Part shown: in pieces, positions 35,411 to 44,468 of the stretch | Numbering within the stretch: the stretch's first letter is position 1 | How the letters are laid out: each line of letters opens with the position of its first letter | From: an uncultured Massilia sp. | GTDB lineage: Bacteria > Pseudomonadota > Gammaproteobacteria > Burkholderiales > Burkholderiaceae_D | Assembly: GCF_913773735.1 (NCBI RefSeq) | Contig: NZ_CAJYEB010000046.1 | Coordinates: forward strand, 1-64,000 | Direction of reading: 5' to 3' | Length of the DNA stretch: 64,000 nt | Translations under genes and position numbers: made by a program | The notes under the pieces: model-generated | Told to the model about the DNA's origin: nothing | Databases searched by the model: none | Seen by the model: the letters and a program-made list of their open reading frames with translations, nothing else

Positions 35411-38143
35411 ATGCACCAGCAAGGCCAAGCCCGCCGCGGCAGCCGTTCCACCTCTTCATCGCCATCCCTGACCCCGATCGCCACCGCCTGCGCGCTGCTG
35501 TTGTGGAGCGCCGGCGCCGTCGCGCAGGAGCAGGGAAGCACCAGCAATGCCGGCGGCGCCAGCCAGGTCGTCGTCACCGGCATCCGCGGCAGCATCGAGA
35601 GCTCGACCGCCATCAAGAAGGACGCCGACCAGATCGTCGAGGCGATCACCGCGGAAGACATCGGCAAGCTGCCGGACGTGTCGATCGCCGAATCGATCGC
35701 GCGCCTGCCGGGCCTGACCGCGCAGCGCGTGGCCGGCCGCGCCCAGGTGATCTCGCTGCGCGGCCTGGCACCGGACTTCGCCGTCACGCTGCTCAACGGC
35801 CGCGAACAGACGTCCACCAGCAACGACCGCAGCGCCGAATTCGACCAGTACCCGTCCGAGCTGCTCGGCGGCGTCACCGTGTACAAGACGCCGGACGCGT
35901 CGATGACGTCGGCCGGCCTGTCGGGCACCATCGACCTGCGTTCCGTGCGTCCGCTGGACCGCCGCGGCCGCACGATCGCGCTGAACGCGCGCGGCGAGCA
36001 CAATGGCAACGGCGCCATCAACTCGGGCTGGTCGGCCAACGGCGGCCGCTTCTCGGTCTCGTACATCGACCAGTTCCTCGACAACACCTTCGGCGTGGCG
36101 ATCGGCTACGCCCACCTGGATTCGCCGGGCCAGCAGAAGGAGTACAAGTCCTGGTACTGGGGCAACAACAACAAGCTCCCGCCGGGCAACGAGGACGTCA
36201 CGGCGCTCAAGGGCGCCGAGGTGACGGCCACCTCGCGCGACCAGAAGCGCGACGGCCTGATGGCGGTGCTGGACTGGAAGCCGAACCGCAACACGCGCTC
36301 GGTGCTGGACCTGTACTACTCGCAGTTCGACCAGAAGGAGATCATGCGCGGCGTGATGTGGAACTCGGCCGACAGCGTGACCTACCGCGATCCGATCATC
36401 GAGACCATCGGCAACCAGCGCATGCTCACCGGCGGCACCATCGTGAACCTGGAGCCGATCGTGCGCAACGACGCCAACCGCCGCAAGGACCACCTGGGCG
36501 CCGCCGGCTGGAACACCAACTGGCGCGACGGCAAGTGGACCGTGGACGGCGACCTCTCGTACTCGACCGCCAAGCGCAAGGAAGAGACCTCCGAAACCTA
36601 CTCGGGCCTGGGCCGCGCCGGCAGCGGCGCCGCCGACAACAACTTCGGCTTCCGGATCCCGGTGGGCGCCGGCCTGCCGACGTTCACGCCCGGCGTGGAC
36701 CTCGCCAACCCGGCCATCGTCAAGCTGACCGACCCGGGCGGCTGGGGCCACGACGCCACCATGCACCACCCGATCGTCGAGGACAAGCTCGGTGCCGCGA
36801 AGTTCAACGTCAAGCGCGAACTGGACATGCCGATCCTGCGCGACGTGCAGGCCGGCCTGAGCTACACCAAGCGCGACAAGTCGCACGAGGACGTCTCGCA
36901 GCGCTACGCGCTGAAGAACGACCGCGCGCTGACGACGGTCCCGTCGGACATCATCCAGCCGACCACCTCGCTGGCCTGGGCCGGCATCCCGGGCGTGCTG
37001 AGCTACGATCCGCTGGCCGCGCTGAACCGCTTCTACGACAAGATGCCGATCGATACCGACGTGGCGCAGCAGGACTGGGCCGTCACCGAGAAGCAGTCGG
37101 TGGGCTTCGTGCGCCTGGGCATCGACACCGAGATCGGCAAGATCCCCGTGCGCGGCAACGCCGGCGTGCAGTACGTGCACGTGAACCAGCGGGCCGAGGG
37201 CAAGGCCGTCAACAGCGGCGTGGTCACCGACCTGCGCGACGGCGCCAGCTACCACGACGTGCTGCCCAGCCTGAACCTGAACTTCGACCTCGGCAACTAC
37301 CTGGGCGACACCTACCTGCGCTTCGGCGCCGCCAAGACCGTGGCGCGTCCGCGCATGTCCGACATGCGCGCCGGCATCGCGGCCGGCGTCAGCCAGTCCA
37401 CGCTGGAGTGGAACGGCAGCGGCGGCAACCCGCACCTGGAACCATGGCGCGCCAATTCCTACGACCTGTCGCTCGAGCACTACATCAACAAGGGCAGCTA
37501 CGTGTCGGCCGCGTACTTCTTCAAGGACCTGAAGAGCTACATCTACAACCAGCAGCGCCCGTTCGACTTCACCGGCTTCCCGAACCCGAGCACCGTGGTC
37601 CCGATCTCGAACATCGGCACGATCAACCAGCCGTCCAACGGCCAGGGCGGCTTCGTGCGCGGCATCGAGCTGACCGCCTCGCTGCAGGCCAGCATGCTGT
37701 GGGACCGCCTGGACGGCTTCGGCGTCCAGGCCAGCGCCTCCGGCACCGAGAGTTCGATCTCGCCGAACGGCCCGGGCACGAAGGAAAAGCTGCCCGGCCT
37801 GTCGGGCGTGGTCGCCAACCTCACGGTGTTCTACGAGAAGAACGGCTTCTCGGCGCGGATTGCGGAGCGCTACCGCTCGGCCTTCCGCGGCGAGGTCACC
37901 GGCCTGTTCGCCCAGCGTTCGTTCAGCGAGATCCTGGCCGAGAAGCAGATCGACGTGCAGGTCGGCTACGAGTTCCAGGACGGCCCGTACAAGAACCTCG
38001 GCCTGCTGGTCCAGGTGAACAACCTGGGCAACCAGCCGTACCAGACCAAGCAGGGCAGCGCGTTCGCCAGCGGCGCCTATGCGCCGGAGCGCTACACGAC
38101 CTACGGCCGCCAGGTGCTGTTCGGCCTGAACTACAAGCTGTAA
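35411..38143 (+). CDS. TonB-dependent receptor of the glycan locus
   Basis: 910 residues. A signal peptide (ending AVAQEQ, about 41) precedes a plug domain (about 50-190: VVVTGIRGSIESS, ADQIVEAITAEDIGKLPDVSIAESIARLPG) and a 22-strand barrel ending in an aromatic-rich YGRQVLFGLNYKL. The IGKLPDVS plug pattern is typical of carbohydrate-importing receptors of Xanthomonas and Caulobacter type. It should import oligosaccharides across the outer membrane. Three operators precede it; the GH5 gene follows after 4 bases. Confidence 0.93.
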   Translation: MHQQGQARRGSRSTSSSPSLTPIATACALLLWSAGAVAQEQGSTSNAGGASQVVVTGIRGSIESSTAIKKDADQIVEAITAEDIGKLPDVSIAESIARLPGLTAQRVAGRAQVISLRGLAPDFAVTLLNGREQTSTSNDRSAEFDQYPSELLGGVTVYKTPDASMTSAGLSGTIDLRSVRPLDRRGRTIALNARGEHNGNGAINSGWSANGGRFSVSYIDQFLDNTFGVAIGYAHLDSPGQQKEYKSWYWGNNNKLPPGNEDVTALKGAEVTATSRDQKRDGLMAVLDWKPNRNTRSVLDLYYSQFDQKEIMRGVMWNSADSVTYRDPIIETIGNQRMLTGGTIVNLEPIVRNDANRRKDHLGAAGWNTNWRDGKWTVDGDLSYSTAKRKEETSETYSGLGRAGSGAADNNFGFRIPVGAGLPTFTPGVDLANPAIVKLTDPGGWGHDATMHHPIVEDKLGAAKFNVKRELDMPILRDVQAGLSYTKRDKSHEDVSQRYALKNDRALTTVPSDIIQPTTSLAWAGIPGVLSYDPLAALNRFYDKMPIDTDVAQQDWAVTEKQSVGFVRLGIDTEIGKIPVRGNAGVQYVHVNQRAEGKAVNSGVVTDLRDGASYHDVLPSLNLNFDLGNYLGDTYLRFGAAKTVARPRMSDMRAGIAAGVSQSTLEWNGSGGNPHLEPWRANSYDLSLEHYINKGSYVSAAYFFKDLKSYIYNQQRPFDFTGFPNPSTVVPISNIGTINQPSNGQGGFVRGIELTASLQASMLWDRLDGFGVQASASGTESSISPNGPGTKEKLPGLSGVVANLTVFYEKNGFSARIAERYRSAFRGEVTGLFAQRSFSEILAEKQIDVQVGYEFQDGPYKNLGLLVQVNNLGNQPYQTKQGSAFASGAYAPERYTTYGRQVLFGLNYKL

Positions 38144-38147
38144 GCGC

Positions 38148-39512
38148 GTGATCCTGCGACGCACCCTCCCGGCGCTGGCGGCGCTGGCCCTGCTGTCCGC
38201 CTGCGCGGGGACGCCGGGCGCATCGTCGGCGCCGATCGCCGGCGCCGGCCAGATGATCCGGACCGACGGCACGCGCTGGGTGCGCGCCGACGGCGCGCCG
38301 GTCGTGCTGCGCGGCGCCAACCTCGGCAACTGGCTCGTCAACGAATTCTGGATGATGGGCCAGGGCGTCGGCGGCATCGACGACCAGTGCCGGCTGGAGG
38401 GCCTGCTCGACCGCCGCTTCGGCCGCGCCGAGCGCGCGCGCCTGATGGACCTGTTCCGCGACAACTGGATGACCGAAGCGGACTGGGACCGCCTGGCCGA
38501 ATTCGGCGTCAACCTGGTGCGCCTGCCGTTCCTGCACACCGTGGTCGAGGACGAGGACCATCCGGGCCGCCTCCGTCCCGACGCCTGGCGCTATCTCGAC
38601 CAGGCGCTGGAGCGGGCGCGCCGGCGCGGCATCTACGTGGTGCTGGACCTGCACGGCGCCGCCGGCAGCCAGGGCCTGGAACACCACAGCGGTTGCGCGG
38701 GACGCAACCTGTACTGGAGCACGCCGGCCTACCGCGAGCGCACCGCCTGGCTGTGGCGCGAGATCGCGGCGCGCTACCGCGACCGTCCCGAGGTGGCCGG
38801 CTACAGCCTGCTGAACGAACCCTGGGGCACCGACCCCGACACCATGGCGCGCGAGATCGCGGTGCTGTACCGCGCCGTGCGCGCCGTGGACCCGCACCAC
38901 GTGGCGATCCTGCCGGGCCATGCGAAGAACGGCATCGACGCCTACGGCGACCCGCGCGCGCAGGGCATGCGCAACGTCGCCTTCGAGATGCACCCGTACC
39001 CCGGCTTCTTCGGCTGGGGCCGGCCCGGCCTGGACGTGCACCGCGGCTGGCTGCAGTGCACGGCGCCGGACGGCGGCACCTGCGCGTGGCAGCGCAAGCT
39101 GGCGGCGCTCGACACGGCCTTCTTCGTGGGCGAGATCCAGCCCTGGGCCGGCCAGGGCCTGGAGCAGGGCGGCCAGGTGGCGCGCGCCAGCTTCGACCGC
39201 TACGCCCAACTGGGCTGGGCGGCCGCCGCCTGGTCCTACAAGGTCGTCACGAACGAGGGCGGCCACGGCGACGGCACCTGGGGCATGGTGACCAATGCCG
39301 CCGGCGCCCGGGTGCCGAAGATCGATTTCCGCAGCGCCTCGCTGGCAGAGATCGAAGGTTTTTTCCGCGGATTCGGCAGCCTGCGCTACGATTCCCATCC
39401 GCGCCTGCTGCACTGGATGACCAGCGCGCAGGCGCCGCGGCCGTTCGCCCCGGGCGGGGACGGCGGTCCGCAGCCGACAACGACGAACAACGACAAGGAG
39501 ACGAAAGAGTGA
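38148..39512 (+). CDS. GH5 family glycoside hydrolase lipoprotein
   Basis: 454 residues from a GTG at 38148, just after the receptor stop. A lipobox LLSAC gives a lipidated Cys near residue 19. The barrel carries RGANLGNWLVNEFWM, like exo-beta-1,3-glucanase-type GH5 enzymes; acid/base Glu224 is in LLNEPWG and nucleophile Glu329 in FFVGEIQPW. It probably degrades beta-glucan at the envelope. The C-terminal 30 residues are disordered. Its stop overlaps the next start (GTGA). Confidence 0.9.
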   Translation: MILRRTLPALAALALLSACAGTPGASSAPIAGAGQMIRTDGTRWVRADGAPVVLRGANLGNWLVNEFWMMGQGVGGIDDQCRLEGLLDRRFGRAERARLMDLFRDNWMTEADWDRLAEFGVNLVRLPFLHTVVEDEDHPGRLRPDAWRYLDQALERARRRGIYVVLDLHGAAGSQGLEHHSGCAGRNLYWSTPAYRERTAWLWREIAARYRDRPEVAGYSLLNEPWGTDPDTMAREIAVLYRAVRAVDPHHVAILPGHAKNGIDAYGDPRAQGMRNVAFEMHPYPGFFGWGRPGLDVHRGWLQCTAPDGGTCAWQRKLAALDTAFFVGEIQPWAGQGLEQGGQVARASFDRYAQLGWAAAAWSYKVVTNEGGHGDGTWGMVTNAAGARVPKIDFRSASLAEIEGFFRGFGSLRYDSHPRLLHWMTSAQAPRPFAPGGDGGPQPTTTNNDKETKE

Positions 39513-41011
39513 CCACACGACGAGACGCACTGCGCCTGATGGGCGCCGCCACCCTGGCCGCGGGCCCGCTGGCACGCGCCGCCGCCCCGGCCGGCCAGGC
39601 CGCCGGCGCCACCGGCAGCACCAGCGCCACCAGCACCGCGGGCACGCGCCCGTGGCAGGTGGTAACCACCGCCAAGGACGCGCAGCGACGCCTGGTCGCC
39701 AGCAGCCTGGCCGCGCCGGTCGCGGCCACGCAACCGGTGGAGACCGACATCTCGGTGTTCGTCGACACCGGCAAGCGCTACCAGGCGATCTTCGGTTTCG
39801 GCGGCGCCGTCACCGATGCCACCGCCGACCTGTACGCGAAGCTCAAGCCGGCCGCGAAGAAGGCATTCATCACCGCCTGCTTCGACCCGCGCCAGGGCCT
39901 GGGCTACAACATCATGCGCACCACGATCAACAGCTCGGACTTCGGCACCGACACGTACAGCTACGTGCGCGACGGCGACACCTCGCTGGCGTCGTTCGAC
40001 ATCGCCCACGACCTGAAGCACCGCATTCCGCTGCTGCGCGAAGGCATCGCCGCGGCGAAGGTCCACAGCAGCGAGATGCGCGTGATCGCCACGCCGTGGA
40101 GCGCGCCGGCCTGGATGAAGTCGAACAAGACCATGCTCAAGGGCGGCACGCTGCTGCCGGAATACCGCGCCGTGTGGGCGAACTACTTCGTGAAGTTCAT
40201 CCAGGCCTACGAAAAGGCCGGCGTGCCGATCTGGGGCGTGTCGCCGCAGAACGAGCCGATGGCCACGCAGACCTGGGAGTCGATGCTCTACACCGCCGAG
40301 GACGAGACCCGCTTCCTGGGCGACCACCTCGGCCCCACGCTGAAGGCGGCCGGCATGGGCGGCAAGAAGATCCTCGTGTGGGACCACAACCGCGACCTGC
40401 TGCCGCAGCGCGCCCGCCACGTGCTGGAAGACCCGAAGGCGCGCCCGTACGTATGGGGCGTGGCCTACCACTGGTACGAGACCTGGGCCGGCGGCGAGCC
40501 GATGCACCGCAACGTCGCCGCCGTGCACGAGGCCTATCCGGACGTGCCCCTCCTGATGACGGAAGGCTGCATCGAGAAGTACGATGCCACGCGCCTGCAG
40601 GACTGGGCCAACGGCGAGCGCTACGGCAGCCAGATGATCGCCGACCTGAACGCCGGCAGCAGCGGCTGGGTCGACTGGAACATGCTGCTCGACATGCAGG
40701 GCGGCCCGAACCACGTGAAGAACTACTGCTTCGCGCCGCTGCACGCCAGCGACGACGGCGAGCTGGTGTTCACGCCGATCTTCCACTACATCGCCCACGT
40801 CAGCCGCTACATCAAGCCGCAGGCGCGCCGCGTCGGCGCCGCCACCAGCCGCAGCGTGCTGGACGCGACCGCCTTCCGCAACCCGGACGGCGGCCTGGCG
40901 ATCCTGGTGCTGAACAAGACCGACAAGCCGCAGAAATACCGGCTGTTCGTCGACAAGGTCGAGACCACCGTGGAGATCCCGGCGCGGGCGATCCAGACGG
41001 TGCTCGCGTAA
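39509..41011 (+). CDS. GH30 family glycoside hydrolase, Tat-exported
   Basis: 500 residues from GTG 39509, overlapping the GH5 stop, with AAGGAG 8 bases upstream. The N-terminus TTRRDALRLMGAATLAAG is a twin-arginine signal. GH30 signatures: GFGGAVTDATA, TPWSAPAWMKS; acid/base Glu249 in PQNEPM and nucleophile Glu352 in LMTEGCIEK. Together with the first GH30 and GH5 it forms the hydrolase set of the locus. It is the last gene before a hairpin with a T9 tract. Confidence 0.92.
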   Translation: MTTRRDALRLMGAATLAAGPLARAAAPAGQAAGATGSTSATSTAGTRPWQVVTTAKDAQRRLVASSLAAPVAATQPVETDISVFVDTGKRYQAIFGFGGAVTDATADLYAKLKPAAKKAFITACFDPRQGLGYNIMRTTINSSDFGTDTYSYVRDGDTSLASFDIAHDLKHRIPLLREGIAAAKVHSSEMRVIATPWSAPAWMKSNKTMLKGGTLLPEYRAVWANYFVKFIQAYEKAGVPIWGVSPQNEPMATQTWESMLYTAEDETRFLGDHLGPTLKAAGMGGKKILVWDHNRDLLPQRARHVLEDPKARPYVWGVAYHWYETWAGGEPMHRNVAAVHEAYPDVPLLMTEGCIEKYDATRLQDWANGERYGSQMIADLNAGSSGWVDWNMLLDMQGGPNHVKNYCFAPLHASDDGELVFTPIFHYIAHVSRYIKPQARRVGAATSRSVLDATAFRNPDGGLAILVLNKTDKPQKYRLFVDKVETTVEIPARAIQTVLA

Positions 41012-41033
41012 GCGCCACCGCCGGCAGTACCTC

Positions 41034-41131
41034 GTCGCCCCGGCGCAGGCCGGGGTCCAATTCTGCACGCGTTTCGACGGCGTCACGACATTGGGCCCCG
41101 GCCGTGCGCCGGGGCGACGGTGTTTTTTTTT
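41034..41131 (+). repeat. REP-like palindromic element with T9 tract (probable terminator)
   Basis: The element starts GTCGCCCCGGCGCAGGCCGG and ends with the inverted arm GCCGGGGCGAC (to 41120); it is then followed by TG and nine T (41123-41131). Related copies occur at 43466 and 58392. The hairpin plus T-run could terminate the glycan operon. Eleven G follow directly (41132-41142). Confidence 0.75.
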
Positions 41132-41341
41132 GGGGGGGGGGGCGCGCCTGCACACCGCGCCGGTTTCGGCTACATTGCTCGCTGGTGCCGGGCCGCGTCG
41201 AACGCTTCCATGCACCCGGCATGCCGTCCCTATCCTTGGACCAGTCGCACCGCCTGCCGGGCTTGAAAGCCGGAAACACGTCTCCACCTACGCGTCCTCG
41301 GAAGCCGCCATGGGCCGCTTCCTAATCCACTGGAGATTGTG

Positions 41342-43450
41342 ATGAGCCGTAAAACCCCCATCGAACGCTACCGCAATATCGGCATCAGCGCCCACATCGA
41401 CGCCGGCAAGACGACCACGACGGAACGCATCCTGTTCTACACGGGTGTGAACCACAAGATCGGGGAAGTCCACAACGGCGCGGCGACGATGGACTGGATG
41501 GAGCAGGAACAGGAACGCGGCATCACGATCACCTCGGCCGCCACCACGGCCTTCTGGAAGGGCATGGCCGGCAACTTCCCCGAACACCGCATCAACATCA
41601 TCGACACCCCGGGCCACGTCGACTTCACTATCGAGGTCGAGCGCTCGATGCGCGTGCTGGACGGCGCCGTGATGGTGTACGACTCGGTCGGCGGCGTGCA
41701 GCCGCAGTCGGAGACCGTGTGGCGCCAGGCCAATAAATACAAGGTGCCGCGCATCGCGTTCATCAACAAGATGGACCGGGTCGGCGCGGACTTCTTCCGC
41801 GTGCAGCAGCAGATCAAGGATCGCCTGAAGGGCAACGCCGTGCCGATCCAGGTGCCGATCGGCGCCGAGGACCGCTTCGAGGGCGTCGTCGACCTGGTCA
41901 AGATGCGCGCCATCAAGTGGGACGACGCCGGCCAGGGCGTGCGCTTCGAATACGGCGACATCCCGGCCGAGCTGCAGGACGTGGCGCGCAAATGGCGCGA
42001 GACCATGGTCGAAGCCGCGGCCGAGGCCACGCCCGAGCTGACCGAGAAATACCTGAACGGCGAGGAGCTGACGGAAGACGAGATCAAGGCGGCGCTGCGC
42101 CAGCGCACCATCGCCGGCGAGATCGTGCCCATGCTGGCCGGCAGCGCCTTCAAGAACAAGGGCGTGCAAGCGATGCTCGACGCCGTGGTCGAGTACCTGC
42201 CGTCGCCGGTGGACGTGCCCGCGATCGCCGGTACCGACGAGGACGACAATCCGATCGAACGCCATCCGGTTGATTCCGAGCCGTTCTCGGCGCTCGCCTT
42301 CAAGATCATGACCGACCCGTTCGTGGGCCAGCTGACCTTCTTCCGCGTGTATTCGGGCGTGGTCAACTCGGGCGACAGCGTGTACAACCCGACCAAGGGC
42401 CAGAAGGAGCGCCTGGGCCGCATCCTGCAGATGCACGCCAACGAGCGCAAGGAAATCAAGGAGGTGTTCGCCGGCGACATCGCGGCGGCCGTGGGCCTGA
42501 AGGCCGTTACCACGGGCGACACGCTGTCCGATCCGGACAAGGTGATCGTGCTGGAAAAGATGGTGTTCCCGGAGCCCGTGATCTCGCAGGCGGTGGAGCC
42601 GAAGACCAAGGCCGACCAGGAAAAGATGGGCATCGCCCTGAACCGCCTGGCGCAGGAGGATCCGTCGTTCCGCGTGCGCACCGACGAGGAATCGGGCCAG
42701 ACCATCATGTCCGGCATGGGCGAGCTGCACCTGGAGATCCTGGTGGACCGCATGAAGCGCGAGTTCGGCGTCGAGGCGACCGTCGGCAAGCCGCAGGTGG
42801 CCTACCGCGAGACGATCCGCAACACCGTCGAGAACGTCGAGGGCAAGTTCGTCAAGCAGTCGGGCGGCAAGGGCCAGTACGGCCACGTGGTGCTCAAGCT
42901 CGAACCTTTGGCCCCGGGCAAGGGCTACGAGTTCGTCGATGCCATCAAGGGCGGCGTCGTGCCGCGCGAGTACATTCCGGCGGTGGACAAGGGCATCCAG
43001 GAGACGCTGCCGGCGGGCGTGCTGGCCGGCTACCCGGTGGTCGACGTGCGCGCGACGCTGACGTTCGGCTCGTACCACGACGTCGACTCGAACGAGAACG
43101 CGTTCCGCATGGCCGCCTCGATGGCGTTCAAGGACGGCATGCGCCGCGCGGCGCCGGAACTGCTGGAGCCGATGATGCAGGTCGAGGTGGAGACGCCGGA
43201 AGAGTTCACCGGCAACGTGATGGGCGACCTGTCCACGCGGCGCGGCCTGGTGCAGGGCATGGACGAGATCCCGGGCGGCGGCGGCAAGCTGATCAACGCC
43301 GTCGTGCCGCTGGCCGAGATGTTCGGCTACTCGACCACGCTGCGTTCGCTGACGCAGGGCCGGGCGACCTACACGATGGAGTTCAAGCACTATGCGGCGG
43401 TGCCCAAGCATGTGCTGGACCAGATCGCGACGGCGCGCGCGTCGCGCTAA
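41342..43450 (+). CDS. fusA: Elongation factor G
   Basis: 702 residues, full length. G1 AHIDAGKTTTTERIL, switch regions, G3 DTPGHVDFT and G4 NKMD are intact, as are domains II-V. EF-G translocates the ribosome and helps recycle it. The ATG at 41342 has GGAG 6 bases before it; a GTG one codon earlier is less likely. It stands alone, not in a str operon with rpsL/rpsG/tuf, so this may be a second copy (fusA2 type). Confidence 0.95.
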   Translation: MSRKTPIERYRNIGISAHIDAGKTTTTERILFYTGVNHKIGEVHNGAATMDWMEQEQERGITITSAATTAFWKGMAGNFPEHRINIIDTPGHVDFTIEVERSMRVLDGAVMVYDSVGGVQPQSETVWRQANKYKVPRIAFINKMDRVGADFFRVQQQIKDRLKGNAVPIQVPIGAEDRFEGVVDLVKMRAIKWDDAGQGVRFEYGDIPAELQDVARKWRETMVEAAAEATPELTEKYLNGEELTEDEIKAALRQRTIAGEIVPMLAGSAFKNKGVQAMLDAVVEYLPSPVDVPAIAGTDEDDNPIERHPVDSEPFSALAFKIMTDPFVGQLTFFRVYSGVVNSGDSVYNPTKGQKERLGRILQMHANERKEIKEVFAGDIAAAVGLKAVTTGDTLSDPDKVIVLEKMVFPEPVISQAVEPKTKADQEKMGIALNRLAQEDPSFRVRTDEESGQTIMSGMGELHLEILVDRMKREFGVEATVGKPQVAYRETIRNTVENVEGKFVKQSGGKGQYGHVVLKLEPLAPGKGYEFVDAIKGGVVPREYIPAVDKGIQETLPAGVLAGYPVVDVRATLTFGSYHDVDSNENAFRMAASMAFKDGMRRAAPELLEPMMQVEVETPEEFTGNVMGDLSTRRGLVQGMDEIPGGGGKLINAVVPLAEMFGYSTTLRSLTQGRATYTMEFKHYAAVPKHVLDQIATARASR

Positions 43451-43465
43451 GGCGGCCTGAATACC

Positions 43466-43544
43466 GTCGCCCCGGCGCAGGCCGGGGTCCGATCGTGCGC
43501 CGCCACGGTGCGTGAAAACCGGGTCCCGGCCTGCGCCGGGACGA
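43466..43544. repeat. REP-like palindromic element (copy 2)
   Basis: Starts GTCGCCCCGGCGCAGGCCGG and ends CCGGGTCCCGGCCTGCGCC plus GGGACGAC, an inverted copy of the start. Same family as 41034 and 58392. It lies between fusA and the aldo/keto reductase gene. Confidence 0.75.
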
Positions 43545-43597
43545 CGCCGGCCGATTTGCGGTATGGTTGATGCTGCGACTTCCACCCTGGAGGAAAG

Positions 43598-44446
43598 ATG
43601 AAACAGCTGACCCTGCCATCCGGCCGTACCATGCCCATCCTCGGCCAGGGCACCTGGAACATGGGCGAGGACCCGGCGCAGCGCAAGGCGGAAGTGGCGG
43701 CGCTGCGCCTGGGCATCGAACTGGGCGTGACCCTGGTCGACACCGCCGAGATGTACGGCGAGGGCGGCGCCGAGGAAGTGGTGGGCGAGGCCATCGCGGG
43801 GCGCCGCGACGCCCTCTACCTGGTCAGCAAGGCCTATCCGCACAACGCCGGCCGCGACGGCCTGCGCGCCGCCTGCGAGCGCAGCCTGCGCCGGCTCGGC
43901 ACCGACTGCCTCGACCTCTACCTGCTGCACTGGCGCGGCCGCGTGCCGCTCGAGGACACGCTGGAGGGCTTCGAGCGCCTCGTCGACGCCGGCAAGATCC
44001 GCGACTACGGCGTCTCCAATTTCGACCTCGACGACATGCTGGAAACGACGGCGCTGCCCGGCGGCGCCGGGGTCGCCGCCGACCAGGTGCTGTACAACCT
44101 GGCCCGGCGCGGCATCGAATGGGACCTGCTGGGCTGGTGCCGCGAGCGCGGCATCCCGGTGATGGCGTATTCGCCGCTGGAGTCGTCGGCGTCCGAACAG
44201 GCCGCGCTGCTCGGCAACGCCCAGCTGCGCACGGTGGCGCGGCGCCACGCGCGCACGCCGGCGCAGATCGCGCTGGCCTGGCTGCTGCACCAGGAAGGCG
44301 TGGTGACGATTCCCAAGGCCACGCGCCTGGAGCACGTGCGCGCCAACCGCGAGGCGCTCGACATCGTCCTCACGGCGGAAGACCTGGCGCAGCTCGACGC
44401 CGGCTTCCCGCCGCCGCACCGGCGCCTGCCGCTGGCGATGCGCTGA
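43598..44446 (+). CDS. Aldo/keto reductase
   Basis: 282 residues. NADPH-dependent TIM-barrel reductase with the catalytic tetrad visible: Asp and Tyr in DTAEMYGEG (about 48-56), Lys in VSKAYP and His in LLHWRG. IPKATRLEHV near the C-terminus binds the cofactor phosphate. RBS GGAGGAAAG-ATG. Substrate unknown; close in type to 2,5-diketogluconate reductase-like enzymes. Confidence 0.9.
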   Translation: MKQLTLPSGRTMPILGQGTWNMGEDPAQRKAEVAALRLGIELGVTLVDTAEMYGEGGAEEVVGEAIAGRRDALYLVSKAYPHNAGRDGLRAACERSLRRLGTDCLDLYLLHWRGRVPLEDTLEGFERLVDAGKIRDYGVSNFDLDDMLETTALPGGAGVAADQVLYNLARRGIEWDLLGWCRERGIPVMAYSPLESSASEQAALLGNAQLRTVARRHARTPAQIALAWLLHQEGVVTIPKATRLEHVRANREALDIVLTAEDLAQLDAGFPPPHRRLPLAMR

Positions 44447-44468
44447 GGCGCGGCGGCGCCAGGATTTC

